The notes: generated from the sequence alone by a model not told the origin. A stretch of 64,000 nt of DNA from Luteolibacter ambystomatis (GCF_018137965.1 NZ_CP073100.1:5257989-5321988), one strand, 5' to 3'; positions 16,963-25,743 are shown, counted from the stretch's first letter. Translations and numbers: made by a program.

Positions 16963-18439
16963 CTGCCTGCTGTTTCTGTGGAGCGGTTTTTCTGCCTCCG
17001 CCGGGGCGACGCATGTCCACACCTACGACAAGTCCGGCAACCGCCGCACCACCACCTACGCCGCCAGCGGACGCTTTCTCGCCAGCACCTATGACAAGCT
17101 CAACCGGCTCTTGACCTGCACCGAGAAGGCGAACGCCTCCGCTGCCACCGGCAGCGTCACCAGCTACTTCTACGATCTCGGCGGCAACGTCACCCGCAAG
17201 GTCCTGCCCAATGGCACGGAGAACCGGTCCACCTACGATGCGCTCAACCGCAAGCTCGGCGAGGACACCCGCACCGCCGCGGGCGGGCTGGTGTCGCGGT
17301 TCGACTACTCGCAGTCGCCGGGCGGCTGGCCGACGGGGTATGATGGCACGGGCAACGTGCTCAGGATCGTCGAGTCCTACGGCTCGATCAGCGGCCGCAC
17401 CGTCACCAACAGCTACGACCACGCCCATCGCCTCACCAGCGAGGTCGCGGCCACCACCGGCAGCGGCACCGTCACCACCGGCTACGCCCACGATGCGGCG
17501 AACAACCGCACCCAGAAGGTCGTCACCGGCGGCGGCGATCCCGGCACCTGGACCTCCGCCTACGGCACCACCTCGGACGGCTACAACAGCAACCAGCTCA
17601 AGAGCGTCACCAAGGGCTCGGCCGCCACCACCTTCCTCTACGACTCCAATGGCAACCGCTCGGAGAAGAAGGTCGGGACCACCACCGTCCAAAGCTACGG
17701 CTACGATTTTGACAACCGCCTTGTCACGTTGACGGACAATGTCAAAGGCACATTCTCCTACAGCTATGACCACCGCAGCCGTCGTGTCGGCCGCGATGAG
17801 AGTTCGGCGGGCGGCGCGAGCACCGAGCTTTCCTTCTCGGGCGGCCTGTCGGTGCAGGAATACACCAGCGGCACTGGCACGCCGGTGGTGGAGCTCATCC
17901 GCGGCAGCGACTGGGGCGGCGGCATCGGCGGCGTGCTCTACACGATCCGAAACGGCGGCACGCGCAGCTACAACGCCTATAACTCACGCGGCGACGTTGT
18001 CAGCCAGACGGACACCTCCGGGGTGATCACCTGGCAATCGAGCTACGAAGCTTTCGGCACCCGCACCCAGGAACAGGGCACGACGGAGGACCGCCAGAAG
18101 GCCAACACCAAGGACGAGGACCCCACCGGCCTCCTCAACGAAGGCTTCCGCTACCGCGACCTTGAGTTCGGCATCTTCCTGACCCGCGATCCGGCAGGCA
18201 TCGTGGACGGTCCCAATGTCTACACGTATGTAAGCCAAAACCCGTGGACGATGTTCGATCCTGAAGGATTGAGAATGTTCAGAGGAGAGACCCCCCAGGG
18301 AGAGGATCCAATTTTACATGTTCTTGGCTTGTTTGGCGAGAAGGTCGGACAAATGCAAAAAGCCCTGGGAGAGGGGCTCGATTGGGTTGGGGGTAAGGCA
18401 ACTGGGAAAACCCCGGAAAAGTTCAGGTCTGACAAATAG
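16907..18439 (+). CDS. Orphan RHS C-terminal tip with alternative short C-terminus
   Basis: 510 residues starting at GTG. The first 30 residues (MPIWKHRTALPRAASIFLIC, then LLFLWSGFSASAG) look like a signal peptide but are encoded by the end of repeat B and the junction. From residue 31 the protein copies the RHS core end of the large toxin almost residue for residue, up to FDPEGL at about residue 455. The remaining 57 residues (FRGETPQGEDPILHVLGLFG...GKTPEKFRSDK) differ completely from the TNT tip and match no toxin domain I know. No immunity gene follows: repeat B begins 5 bases before the stop, and the stop TAG lies inside it. It fits a displaced rhs-CT module whose toxin and immunity part were largely deleted. 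Whether it is translated is uncertain; no clear ribosome binding site precedes the GTG. Confidence 0.75.
   Translation: MPIWKHRTALPRAASIFLICLLFLWSGFSASAGATHVHTYDKSGNRRTTTYAASGRFLASTYDKLNRLLTCTEKANASAATGSVTSYFYDLGGNVTRKVLPNGTENRSTYDALNRKLGEDTRTAAGGLVSRFDYSQSPGGWPTGYDGTGNVLRIVESYGSISGRTVTNSYDHAHRLTSEVAATTGSGTVTTGYAHDAANNRTQKVVTGGGDPGTWTSAYGTTSDGYNSNQLKSVTKGSAATTFLYDSNGNRSEKKVGTTTVQSYGYDFDNRLVTLTDNVKGTFSYSYDHRSRRVGRDESSAGGASTELSFSGGLSVQEYTSGTGTPVVELIRGSDWGGGIGGVLYTIRNGGTRSYNAYNSRGDVVSQTDTSGVITWQSSYEAFGTRTQEQGTTEDRQKANTKDEDPTGLLNEGFRYRDLEFGIFLTRDPAGIVDGPNVYTYVSQNPWTMFDPEGLRMFRGETPQGEDPILHVLGLFGEKVGQMQKALGEGLDWVGGKATGKTPEKFRSDK
16995..18271 (+). repeat. RHS core-end repeat, copy 2 (inside the orphan tip)
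   Basis: Second copy of the 1277-bp segment at 14332-15608, same orientation. Both copies keep an open frame through the same codons, and most differences leave the protein unchanged, so it was either recently copied, kept alike by gene conversion, or still under selection. Confidence 0.95.
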
Positions 18440-18754
18440 TGGCAACCAACCGCAGTGAACGTGCCACTCGGCTTCCATGCCAAGGTCGGATCGGAGCTTC
18501 TCGTGCGCAGTGGCCTGTGACGGCTTGCGGTCTTACCATTCCGAACGCTCCAAACCAAGGTCCACCCACTCCATGATCTGTCTCCGCCAACCGGAGCCGT
18601 GTTCCAGAGCATCTTTCAGCCACACGACTTTTCCGAAACGAATGAGAAGCGCGACTCGTCCGATGATGTTGTTGGATGGAAGCTGACTGAGGTAGCTGAC
18701 TGAAGTCTTTCCCTGCAAGGGCCGACCTGTCCGATGGGGCTTCCATTTTCCTGA
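18435..18754. repeat. Cassette-flanking repeat B, copy 2
   Basis: Second copy of the unit at 16637-16962, offset 1798 bases. It supplies the stop codon of the orphan RHS tip. The 13-base tandem duplication (TGAGGTAGCTGAC around 18685-18710) shifts any frame through this copy, which argues against a conserved protein spanning the whole unit. Confidence 0.9.
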
Positions 18755-18981
18755 CGCCATTCCTTCTCCGCTTCTCTGCCCGGTCGGAGATTCTTGTTCC
18801 GCAGCCTCTTGATTGCGGTCGTGGAGGTCGGGAGACTACCTTCGGCCTTGGAATTCCAAGTGCCGATTTTGGCTTTCAGGGTGATTTTGCAAAACCCCCC
18901 AAGGTATTGCATTGATCATACTGATTGAAGAGGGGAAGGGAGGTTAAGCCACCTTCTCTTCCCGTTGAATCAGGAAATGAC
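18755..18981. other. Gene-poor stretch after the RHS island
   Basis: About 230 bases between the end of repeat B and the sigma-factor terminator. Only short frames occur on either strand, without convincing start signals or family motifs. I see nothing functional in it. Confidence 0.6.
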
Positions 18982-19015
18982 AAGGCCGCCGCGGATTGGC
19001 TTCCGCGACGGCCTT
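18982..19015 (-). terminator. Terminator of the sigma factor gene
   Basis: A 14-bp arm starting AAGGCCG pairs with one ending CGGCCTT around a 6-base loop, with one mismatch. It lies 27 bases downstream of the minus-strand sigma factor stop. The T-run is short. Confidence 0.65.
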
Positions 19016-19041
19016 TGACACACACATGAATCGTAAGGCTC

Positions 19042-19902
19042 TCAGGCTTCCGCCGGGGTGGCCCCGAGGGGCTTCGGCATCGGCTTTTCCTTCTTGCGAA
19101 GGGCCCGGCGCATCTTGTTGAGCGCCGAGTTCTGGAGCTGGCGGATGCGCTCGCGGGTCACGCCGAACTGGCGACCGACCTCCTCGAGCGTGAGAGGCTT
19201 CTTGCCGGTGAGGCCGAAGCGTTCGTCGATGATCTTGCGTTCGCGCTCGTCGAGCACGGACAGCAGGCCGTCGAGCTGGTTGTGAAGGTTCTTGTCGGCG
19301 AGCATTTCCAGCGGGTTGCCGGCACGTTCGTCGCCAATGATTTCACCGTATTCGGTGGCTTCGCCCTCGTTGATCGGGGCATCCAGCGAGGTCGGGCGCT
19401 GCGAGGCCTGCTTGAGCATGGCAAGCTTGCGGCGGGGCAGGCCGATTTCGTCGGCGAGTTCCTCTTCCGTGGGCTCGCGGCCCAGTGCTTCGGCCAGGAT
19501 CGTGGAGATGCGGCGCATCTTGGCGATCTTGTCCACCATGTGGACGGGCAGGCGGATGGTTTTCGACTGGTTGGCCAGCGCGCGCTTGATGGATTGCTTG
19601 ATCCACCATGCGGCGTAGGTCGAGAGCTTGCCACCCTTCTTCGGGTCGAAGCGCTCCACGGCCTTCATCAGGCCGATGTTGCCTTCGGAAATGAGGTCGG
19701 AGATCGGCAGGCCGTAACCCGCGTAATCCTGGGCGATCTTCACCACCAGGCGGAGGTTCGCGCGGATCATGTGGGACCGGGCTTCCTTGTCCCCCTTCTT
19801 GATGCGCTTCGCCAGCTGGATCTCTTCTTCAGGCGTCAGTAGCGGCGTCTTGGAAATCTCCCTCAGGTAAAGCTTCAGGCTGCTATCTGATTCGTAGGCC
19901 AT
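19042..19902 (-). CDS. RNA polymerase sigma-70 family factor (RpoD/RpoS-like)
   Basis: 286 residues, all sigma-70 regions except 1.1. Region 1.2 begins [22 protein letters not shown]; region 2 contains [18 protein letters not shown] and [14 protein letters not shown] (-10 recognition and melting); region 3 contains [16 protein letters not shown]; region 4.2 is [21 protein letters not shown], the -35 reading helix. The length and absence of the acidic 1.1 region suggest a group 2 factor, or a short primary sigma; a longer RpoD elsewhere in the genome would settle this. It has its own terminator and a 362-bp upstream gap. Confidence 0.93.
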   Translation of the reverse strand: MAYESDSSLKLYLREISKTPLLTPEEEIQLAKRIKKGDKEARSHMIRANLRLVVKIAQDYAGYGLPISDLISEGNIGLMKAVERFDPKKGGKLSTYAAWWIKQSIKRALANQSKTIRLPVHMVDKIAKMRRISTILAEALGREPTEEELADEIGLPRRKLAMLKQASQRPTSLDAPINEGEATEYGEIIGDERAGNPLEMLADKNLHNQLDGLLSVLDERERKIIDERFGLTGKKPLTLEEVGRQFGVTRERIRQLQNSALNKMRRALRKKEKPMPKPLGATPAEA

Positions 19903-20264
19903 GGTCGTGGAATGTGAGGTGTTATAGGTACAACGCCCGGGAGATTGGAATTATTCTAAAAATCTTCCGGATTTCTTCTGTGACCACTCCGTATGCACGA
20001 TTGACTGACTATGCAGGTCGCTTCGCGGCGATGGTTTGATCGATGCCAAACCTCCAGCACGCCCCGTGCCCCCAACAGTTGGGTTCGCAAGTCACTCATT
20101 TTCAATAAAACCGTTTGACAATTTGTTGGCATGGTATCGTGCAAGTGACAACTTGCCGTGCAAAGTGCGCCAATTTGTCAACTCCCTGCGTCATTTGTTG
20201 TAACTCCGGGGCGTGCCAAAACACCGGGTTCGACAAGCGCAACGCGGTTTTTCATCCTTTTTCC
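19903..20264. promoter_or_regulatory. Divergent regulatory region between the sigma factor and pyrD
   Basis: A 362-base gap without genes. It should hold the promoters of both divergent genes. It contains an imperfect inverted repeat: TTGACAATTTG at 20115-20125 and CAATTTGTCAA at 20171-20181 (one mismatch), 45 bases apart, with a related GTGACAACTTG between them. The first half includes a consensus-like -35 (TTGACA), but no good -10 at the right distance. The repeat lies 84 bases upstream of the pyrD start and could be an operator. Confidence 0.45.
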
Positions 20265-21287
20265 GTGTTCGACGCCTACTCCCTGCTCCGCCCGCTGCTT
20301 TTCCGTCTTGATGCCGAGACCGCGCACCATCTCAGCCTGAAAGCCCTACGCCTTGCGGAAGGCTCCGGATTGTTGCAACTTGCATTCCCGTCCGATGAGT
20401 TCGCGACGCCAGTGGAGGTGATGGGGCTGAGATTTCCGAACCGGTTGGGCCTCGCGGCGGGCCTCGACAAGGAGGGGAATACGATCGATGCGCTCGGGCG
20501 GCTGGGTTTCGGGTTCGTGGAAATCGGCACCATCACGCCGCGTCCACAACCGGGAAATCCGAAGCCGCGTTTGTTCCGCCTGATTTCCCATGAGGCGATC
20601 ATCAATCGGATGGGCTTCAATAATCCGGGAATCGAGGCGGGGGTCGCCAACGTGCGCGGAACCCGGAATTTCCACGGCGTGATCGGTTTCAACATCGGAA
20701 AGAACAAGGACACGCCGAACGAGAACGCGGCGGATGATTACCTGGCTTGTCTCAAGGCGGCGTATGCGGTGGCGGATTACATCGTGGTGAATTTGTCCTC
20801 GCCGAATACCCCGGGCCTGCGCGACTTGCAGGGTGAGGAGGCGTCGGCCCGGTTGCTGGAGACCTTGAAGAAGGAGCAGGAGAAGCTGTCCATCCAGCAC
20901 GGCAGGAAGGTGCCGCTGTTGTTCAAGGTGGCACCGGATCTGGAGCCTGCGCACATCCAGGGATTGGCGCGGGTGTTCCGCGAGGGTGGCTTGGACGGCT
21001 TGATCGCCACCAATACCACGCTCGACCGCTCGCTGGTGCAGGGGCATCCGCGTGCCAGCGAGGCGGGTGGCCTTTCCGGCAAGCCCTTGACCACACGCAG
21101 CACGGAAGTGATCGCGGCCTTCGCTTCGGAACTGGGCGGCCGCATCCCGATCATCGGGGTGGGTGGCATTTCCACGGTGGAGGATGCCCGGGCGAAATTG
21201 CGCGCGGGAGCCTCGCTGGTGCAGATCTACAGCTCGTTCATTTTCCGCGGACCGGAACTCGTGAAAGAATTGGTGAAGAATCTTTGA
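20265..21287 (+). CDS. pyrD: Dihydroorotate dehydrogenase (quinone), class 2
   Basis: 340 residues, normal for membrane-associated class 2 enzymes. It oxidises dihydroorotate to orotate with quinone as acceptor in pyrimidine synthesis. The N-terminal amphipathic region (YSLLRPLLFRLDAETAHHLS) is the class 2 membrane hook. FMN-binding and catalytic motifs are intact: LAAGLDKEGN, NRMGFNNPG, NLSSPNTPGLR with the catalytic serine, LLFKVAPDL, and GVGGISTVEDA. The frame is open further upstream, but the GTG at 20265 gives the standard family N-terminus. Confidence 0.95.
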   Translation: MFDAYSLLRPLLFRLDAETAHHLSLKALRLAEGSGLLQLAFPSDEFATPVEVMGLRFPNRLGLAAGLDKEGNTIDALGRLGFGFVEIGTITPRPQPGNPKPRLFRLISHEAIINRMGFNNPGIEAGVANVRGTRNFHGVIGFNIGKNKDTPNENAADDYLACLKAAYAVADYIVVNLSSPNTPGLRDLQGEEASARLLETLKKEQEKLSIQHGRKVPLLFKVAPDLEPAHIQGLARVFREGGLDGLIATNTTLDRSLVQGHPRASEAGGLSGKPLTTRSTEVIAAFASELGGRIPIIGVGGISTVEDARAKLRAGASLVQIYSSFIFRGPELVKELVKNL

Positions 21288-21387
21288 TCGGTTATCGTCA
21301 GAAGGACAGAAGGCGTAGAAAGAATTTCCCTTGAGGACTTCCGCAATACGTCTAACGGTAATGATGTCCAACCAACCGAATCCCATC

Positions 21388-21645
21388 ATGAAAAAGATCC
21401 TGCTTTGCACTCCCGCCGTCATCGCTGCCATGGCTCTCTCGAGCTGCGCTGACGCCGGCCCGAACACCCAGCGTGGTGCCGCCACCGGCGCGCTTCTCGG
21501 CGCGGGTGCGGGTGCCATCATCGGCCACCAGTCCGGCCGCACCCTCGAAGGTGCCGCCATCGGTGCCGGTTCCGGCGCGCTTATCGGCGGTGCCTACGGC
21601 AACGCCCGCGACCAGGAAGACCGCCGCTACTACGGCGGCTACTAA
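21388..21645 (+). CDS. Small glycine-zipper lipoprotein
   Basis: 85 residues. Lipoprotein signal MKKILLCTPAVIAAMALSSC with cleavage before the cysteine, then alternating Gly/Ala segments ATGALLGAGAGAIIG and GAAIGAGSGALIGGAYG, the glycine-zipper 2TM pattern of YMGG/OsmB-like envelope proteins, and a short charged tail ending RRYYGGY. It is probably outer-membrane attached and perhaps stress related; no direct function is known. Monocistronic, with its own terminator. Confidence 0.85.
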   Translation: MKKILLCTPAVIAAMALSSCADAGPNTQRGAATGALLGAGAGAIIGHQSGRTLEGAAIGAGSGALIGGAYGNARDQEDRRYYGGY

Positions 21646-21672
21646 TCCGATCAAGATACTCACCATCCAACA

Positions 21673-21708
21673 GGGCATCCGGTTTCGGCCGGGTGCCCGT
21701 TTTTTTTG
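21673..21708 (+). terminator. Rho-independent terminator
   Basis: GGGCATCCGG pairs with CCGGGTGCCC around TTTCGG, followed by GTTTTTTTT. Ends the glycine-zipper lipoprotein transcript. Confidence 0.9.
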
Positions 21709-21779
21709 GATGAAATCAGCGTCCGGCGTCTCTTAACTGCGCGAAACCCAGCCGCTTCCGCATCGCCTTTTCCCTTCGT

Positions 21780-23999
21780 ATGAGACGCCTCGCCACCTTT
21801 CTGTTCCTAGCCGCCTCCGCGCTGCTGCCGGTCCGCGCCCAGTATGACTTCGGCCAACTTGGAGGAGATGGTGGCAAGGAGGGTTCGAGCGCCACGCTGG
21901 TGTCCGAGGTGAAGTCGATCGCTCCCGGCAAGCCGTTCACCGTGGCGCTGCAATTGAAGCATCCGGAAGAGTGGCACAGCTACTACGTGAATTCCGGCGG
22001 TGTGGAGAAGGCTCCGGAGTTGAAGTGGACGCTGCCTGATGGATTCACCGCCGGACTCATCCAGTGGCCGACACCGGAAGTGAAGGACGGTTTCTTCGGC
22101 AAGAGCTTTGTGTTTGGCGGCAGCCCGGTCTTCCTCGTGGACATCACGCCACCCTCCACATTGAAGGCGGGCGACCACGCCAAGCTCGAACTCGCGGCGG
22201 GCTGGCAGATCTGCAAGGAGATGTGCAAGGATGAGAAGGCAACGCTGAATCTCGATCTGACAGTGGCGGATGCCCCGGTGACGGATGCTTCGAAGGCGGA
22301 GTTTTTCCAAAAGGTGCGCAAGACCCATCCACGTGCTTCCACCGCATGGAGCTACATTTCGGTGAACAAGGGCGATACCTTCGAGGTGAGGCTCACGCCG
22401 GGCGCCGGTGCTGCGGGTGATCTCGACAAAGCGGGATTGGAATTCGTTCCCGCAGTGCCATTCGTGCAGGCGCTGTCCGATGGGGGCTCGCTGAAGCACG
22501 AGGGATCTTCCTGGGTGCTGGTGCTGAAGCGCAAGACGAAGGACGCGTTGGAAAACGACATCCCTGTTGGCCGAACGATATCCGGTATTCTTTCTGCGAA
22601 GACTCCACTGGATACCACCACCGGCTCTCCGGCGATTGTGCTCACCGATGTTGGCATGATCACGAAGGTGGGTTCGATGGTCGTGGAGTATTCATCGGTC
22701 GTCGTCATGGAGAACGGCCAACCGGGTGCAACCGACTCGTCTGGTAAATCCGTGGCCACTTCACAAGACCTGCCGTTTCCGAAACTGCTGTTCGTGTTGG
22801 GTTCGATGGCCGTTGGCGGCCTGATCCTGAATCTGATGCCCTGCGTGTTTCCGGTGATCGGATTGAAGATCATGGGCTTCGTCCAGCAGGCCGGTGAGGA
22901 TCGCAGGAAGGTGGTGGTCCATGGGTTGGCGTTCACCGCTGGCGTGCTGATTTCCTTCTGGGTGCTCAGTGGCGTGTTGTTCGCGGCACGCGCGGCGGCC
23001 TTTGCCAAGACCGGCTCCGCCGAGAGCGTGGGCTGGGGCTACCAACTTCAGGACCCGCGGGTGGTGCTGGGATTGTTGCTGCTGATGTTCGTGCTCGCTC
23101 TGAACATGTTCGGCGTTTTCGAGATTGGAGCGTCGGCTACATCGATTGGCGGTTCGTTGCAGGCGAAGCAGGGAACGATGGGGGCCTTTTTCTCCGGCGT
23201 GCTGGCCACGCTGGTGGCGACTCCTTGCTCGGCTCCGTTCCTGGGAGTCGCGATCGGTACGGCCATCGGGTTGCCCGCGGTGCAGTTTTTCCTATGCTTC
23301 ACGGCGATGGGAATTGGACTCGCCTTCCCGTATCTGCTGCTGTCCTGCGTGCCTTCGCTGATCCGGTTCCTGCCGCGTCCGGGTGCGTGGATGGAAAGCT
23401 TCAAGCAGGCGATGAGCTTCCTGCTGTTTGCCACGGCGGGCTACCTGCTGTGGGTGTATGTCGGACAGATTTCGTTGGAGAACATGCTGGGGCCGGTGTT
23501 CGGCCTGAGCTCCATCGCACTCGGCGCGTGGATCTACGGTCGCTGGCATCTGCCGCACCGGACCGCGCGCACGCGCATGACAGCGGTGGTGCTCGCGCTT
23601 GTCTTCGTTCTTGGGGGTGTGTGGCTTTCCAAACCTCCGGCGAAAAGCGCTCTGGTGTGGGAACATTGGTCCGATGCGCGCGTGCAGGAACTTCTCAAGC
23701 AGGGCACTCCGGTCTATGTGGATTTCACCGCGCAGTGGTGCGCGACCTGCCAGGTCAACAAGAAGCGCGCCTACACTCCCGAGGTCATCAAGCTGATGAA
23801 CAGCCGCGGAGTCGTCACCCTCAAGGCGGACAAGACCAATCCGGACCCGGCCATCGAAACCAAGCTGCGCGAGCTGAACCGCAGCGCGATCCCGGTGAAT
23901 GTCCTGTACGTCCCGGGCAAGGAGCCGGTGATTACTCCGGAACTGCTTTCGCCCGGTTACCTCACCGACCTGATCGGGAAGGAAGTGCCGGCCAAGTGA
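21780..23999 (+). CDS. dsbD: Thiol:disulfide interchange protein DsbD
   Basis: 739 residues. Signal peptide MRRLATFLFLAASALLPVRA; an N-terminal periplasmic domain (about 25-325) with EEWHSYYVNSGG and a cysteine pair in GWQICKEMCKDE; a membrane domain of about eight helices (335-605) with LNLMPCVFPVIGLKIMGF and ATPCSAPFLGVAIG carrying the two redox cysteines; and a C-terminal thioredoxin domain with WCATC at residues 653-657. By family knowledge it passes electrons from cytoplasmic thioredoxin to periplasmic partners. The N-terminal domain is longer than in E. coli DsbD, as usual in Bacteroidetes and Verrucomicrobia. Monocistronic. Confidence 0.94.
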   Translation: MRRLATFLFLAASALLPVRAQYDFGQLGGDGGKEGSSATLVSEVKSIAPGKPFTVALQLKHPEEWHSYYVNSGGVEKAPELKWTLPDGFTAGLIQWPTPEVKDGFFGKSFVFGGSPVFLVDITPPSTLKAGDHAKLELAAGWQICKEMCKDEKATLNLDLTVADAPVTDASKAEFFQKVRKTHPRASTAWSYISVNKGDTFEVRLTPGAGAAGDLDKAGLEFVPAVPFVQALSDGGSLKHEGSSWVLVLKRKTKDALENDIPVGRTISGILSAKTPLDTTTGSPAIVLTDVGMITKVGSMVVEYSSVVVMENGQPGATDSSGKSVATSQDLPFPKLLFVLGSMAVGGLILNLMPCVFPVIGLKIMGFVQQAGEDRRKVVVHGLAFTAGVLISFWVLSGVLFAARAAAFAKTGSAESVGWGYQLQDPRVVLGLLLLMFVLALNMFGVFEIGASATSIGGSLQAKQGTMGAFFSGVLATLVATPCSAPFLGVAIGTAIGLPAVQFFLCFTAMGIGLAFPYLLLSCVPSLIRFLPRPGAWMESFKQAMSFLLFATAGYLLWVYVGQISLENMLGPVFGLSSIALGAWIYGRWHLPHRTARTRMTAVVLALVFVLGGVWLSKPPAKSALVWEHWSDARVQELLKQGTPVYVDFTAQWCATCQVNKKRAYTPEVIKLMNSRGVVTLKADKTNPDPAIETKLRELNRSAIPVNVLYVPGKEPVITPELLSPGYLTDLIGKEVPAK

Positions 24000-24008
24000 C
24001 CCGGCGGA

Positions 24009-24296
24009 TCATTCGCGTGGCTTGAGATAGACCCAGGTCGCACCCCAGCCGCCGGAGCCTTCTCCGGCGGGATACTGGAAATCCCGTACTTGCGGCAATT
24101 TCCGCAGCAGCGCGTGGACGCCCTCGCGGAGCGCGCCGGAGCCCTTGCCGTGGATCACGCGTATGGCGTGAATGCCGCGCTCCAGGCAGCCATCGAACCA
24201 TTCCGGAAGCAGGTCGCCGAGATCGGACGGGTGGAAGGTGTGTAGATCCAGCTCGGGTCCCGGCTCGATCGGGATGATGTCGTCGTGTTCCTCCAT
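24009..24296 (-). CDS. Smr-domain protein (MutS2 C-terminal-like)
   Basis: 95 residues, a stand-alone Smr domain: ELDLHTFHPSDLGDLLPEW, then IHAIRVIHGKGSGALREGVH and a C-terminal strand GWGATWVYL. The motifs LDLH and HGKGSGALR are the hallmark of the family, which nicks branched DNA or cleaves RNA in characterised members. Its start lies 2 bases after the stop of the upstream glycosyltransferase, so it is read from the same transcript, although no functional link is obvious. Confidence 0.9.
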   Translation of the reverse strand: MEEHDDIIPIEPGPELDLHTFHPSDLGDLLPEWFDGCLERGIHAIRVIHGKGSGALREGVHALLRKLPQVRDFQYPAGEGSGGWGATWVYLKPRE

Positions 24297-24298
24297 GG

Positions 24299-25003
24299 TC
24301 AGGAAGTGGCGGAGGATTTGAACAAGCGCCGCAAGCCACTCCACCAGTCGCGCTTTGCCCTTGGAGCGCCGTTGATATTGGATGGCTCGTCCGGCAGGAT
24401 GTTCACGAGGCAGTCCACGGTGTCGTGGAATCCGAAGCGATCCTGCAACTCGCGGCTGAGCTGGATGTAGAGATGGTCGATGGGGCGGCGGGGCTCCGCG
24501 TGGTGGATGAGGATGTGTTCTGCGAGCCTCCGGGAGATCAGGTAGCCCCAGGAGCCGATGCTGGTGGGGCCGACACGGTTGAAACGCCGGCCCGGTTCCA
24601 AACAACGGTATTCGTCGTAGAAGGGGAACTTCAGGTTGTGGAGCTGCACGTGGTCCGCGTCCGGCGGGAGATGGTCCCACAGGTTTTCCAGCGTCATTTC
24701 CCCGGCAGGATCCAGCACACCATCGTCCTCCAGCACGATGGCGTGGTCCAGCTGGTAGTCGACGATCCTTTGCAGCACGCCGAGGTGCGACCGGTAGCAC
24801 GCGACCTGGGTCACCGTCAGCGGCCAGGCATCCACCGGCACCACGAGGCGCTCCGGTCTGGTGGCCAGGCCATCGACCGCATCGACCACCTCGAAATCCC
24901 AGCCGGTCGGCAGCAGCTGCGACAGCAGGTGCAGGCGGCGCGAGCGGGCGCGGGGCAGGGAGATGGCGAAGATGCGGCTGCGTTTCACGGGCGACCGCAT
25001 CAT
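24299..25003 (-). CDS. Glycosyltransferase family 25-like protein, paralogue 2
   Basis: 234 residues. The N-terminus RIFAISLPRARSRRLHLLSQL, the segment VACYRSHLGVLQRI and the acidic site HAIVLEDDGVL are typical of family 25 (LPS/beta-1,4-galactosyltransferase-like) enzymes, in which ED(D) binds the metal-nucleotide sugar. RFGFHDTVDCLVN near the end has its counterpart in the next gene upstream. The ATG overlaps the stop of that paralogue (ATGATG), showing translational coupling. Acceptor and donor sugars cannot be told. Confidence 0.85.
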   Translation of the reverse strand: MMRSPVKRSRIFAISLPRARSRRLHLLSQLLPTGWDFEVVDAVDGLATRPERLVVPVDAWPLTVTQVACYRSHLGVLQRIVDYQLDHAIVLEDDGVLDPAGEMTLENLWDHLPPDADHVQLHNLKFPFYDEYRCLEPGRRFNRVGPTSIGSWGYLISRRLAEHILIHHAEPRRPIDHLYIQLSRELQDRFGFHDTVDCLVNILPDEPSNINGAPRAKRDWWSGLRRLFKSSATS

Positions 25004-25743
25004 GCCCGGTTTGGCGTGGGCGACAAGGCCGCCGGGGGCGGATGGTGTTTCCTCGCCTGGTATTCTTTCCAATAACGGAGCGTGAGCCGGGCGCTGCGTG
25101 GAGCAGGAATCCAGCGGTTGATCGAAGAAGGGTTCCCCCAATGCGTGTCCACCAGCCGCTCCACGGTATCGTAGAAGCCGAAACGGTCCTTCCGCGTCCG
25201 GCTGAGCTGGATGAAGACATCGTCCATCGGCTTGCGCGGGATGGAATGATGTTCCAGCACGTAATCCACCAGCCGCCGCGAGACGATGTAACCCCATCCG
25301 CCGGTGTTGGTGGGGCAGACGCGGTTGAAGCGCTCGCCCGGCTCGATCATCCGGTAGCCGCGGAACTTTTCATCGCGGACATTGTGGAGCTGGATGTGAT
25401 CCGCGCCCGGCGGCAGATGGTCCCACACGGTGGCGAGAGTCATCGTGGTGCCGGGCACCAGCTTGAGGTCGTCCTCCAGGATCAGACCGTAATCGAGATC
25501 CGCGGCGGTGATCCGCCGGAATACCTCCAGATGCGAATGGTAGCAGGCGACTTCGCCGATGAAGAAATTCAGCCATGCATGCACGGGCACAACCAGCTCG
25601 CGGCGCTTGACCCGGAGCGCATCGATCCCTTCGACCACCTCGAAATCCCAGCCAGTGGCCTCGAGCTGGTGCAGTGAGCGCTCCCGCCGTTCCCGCTGCC
25701 GGGCCAGCGAGATCAGGAAAATCCGCGTGCGGATGGGGGACAT
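25000..25743 (-). CDS. Glycosyltransferase family 25-like protein, paralogue 1
   Basis: 247 residues and colinear with the downstream paralogue: RIFLISLARQRERRERSLHQL, GWDFEVVEGIDAL, VACYHSHLEVFRRI, YGLILEDDLKL, DHIQLHNVRDEKF, GGWGYIVSRRLVDYVLEHH, DRFGFYDTVERLVDTHWGNPS. The two genes clearly arose by tandem duplication. The first ATG of the reading frame with a family-like N-terminus is used; an in-frame ATG nine bases upstream (25752) is equally possible. Probably modifies lipopolysaccharide or another surface glycan. Confidence 0.85.
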   Translation of the reverse strand: MSPIRTRIFLISLARQRERRERSLHQLEATGWDFEVVEGIDALRVKRRELVVPVHAWLNFFIGEVACYHSHLEVFRRITAADLDYGLILEDDLKLVPGTTMTLATVWDHLPPGADHIQLHNVRDEKFRGYRMIEPGERFNRVCPTNTGGWGYIVSRRLVDYVLEHHSIPRKPMDDVFIQLSRTRKDRFGFYDTVERLVDTHWGNPSSINRWIPAPRSARLTLRYWKEYQARKHHPPPAALSPTPNRA

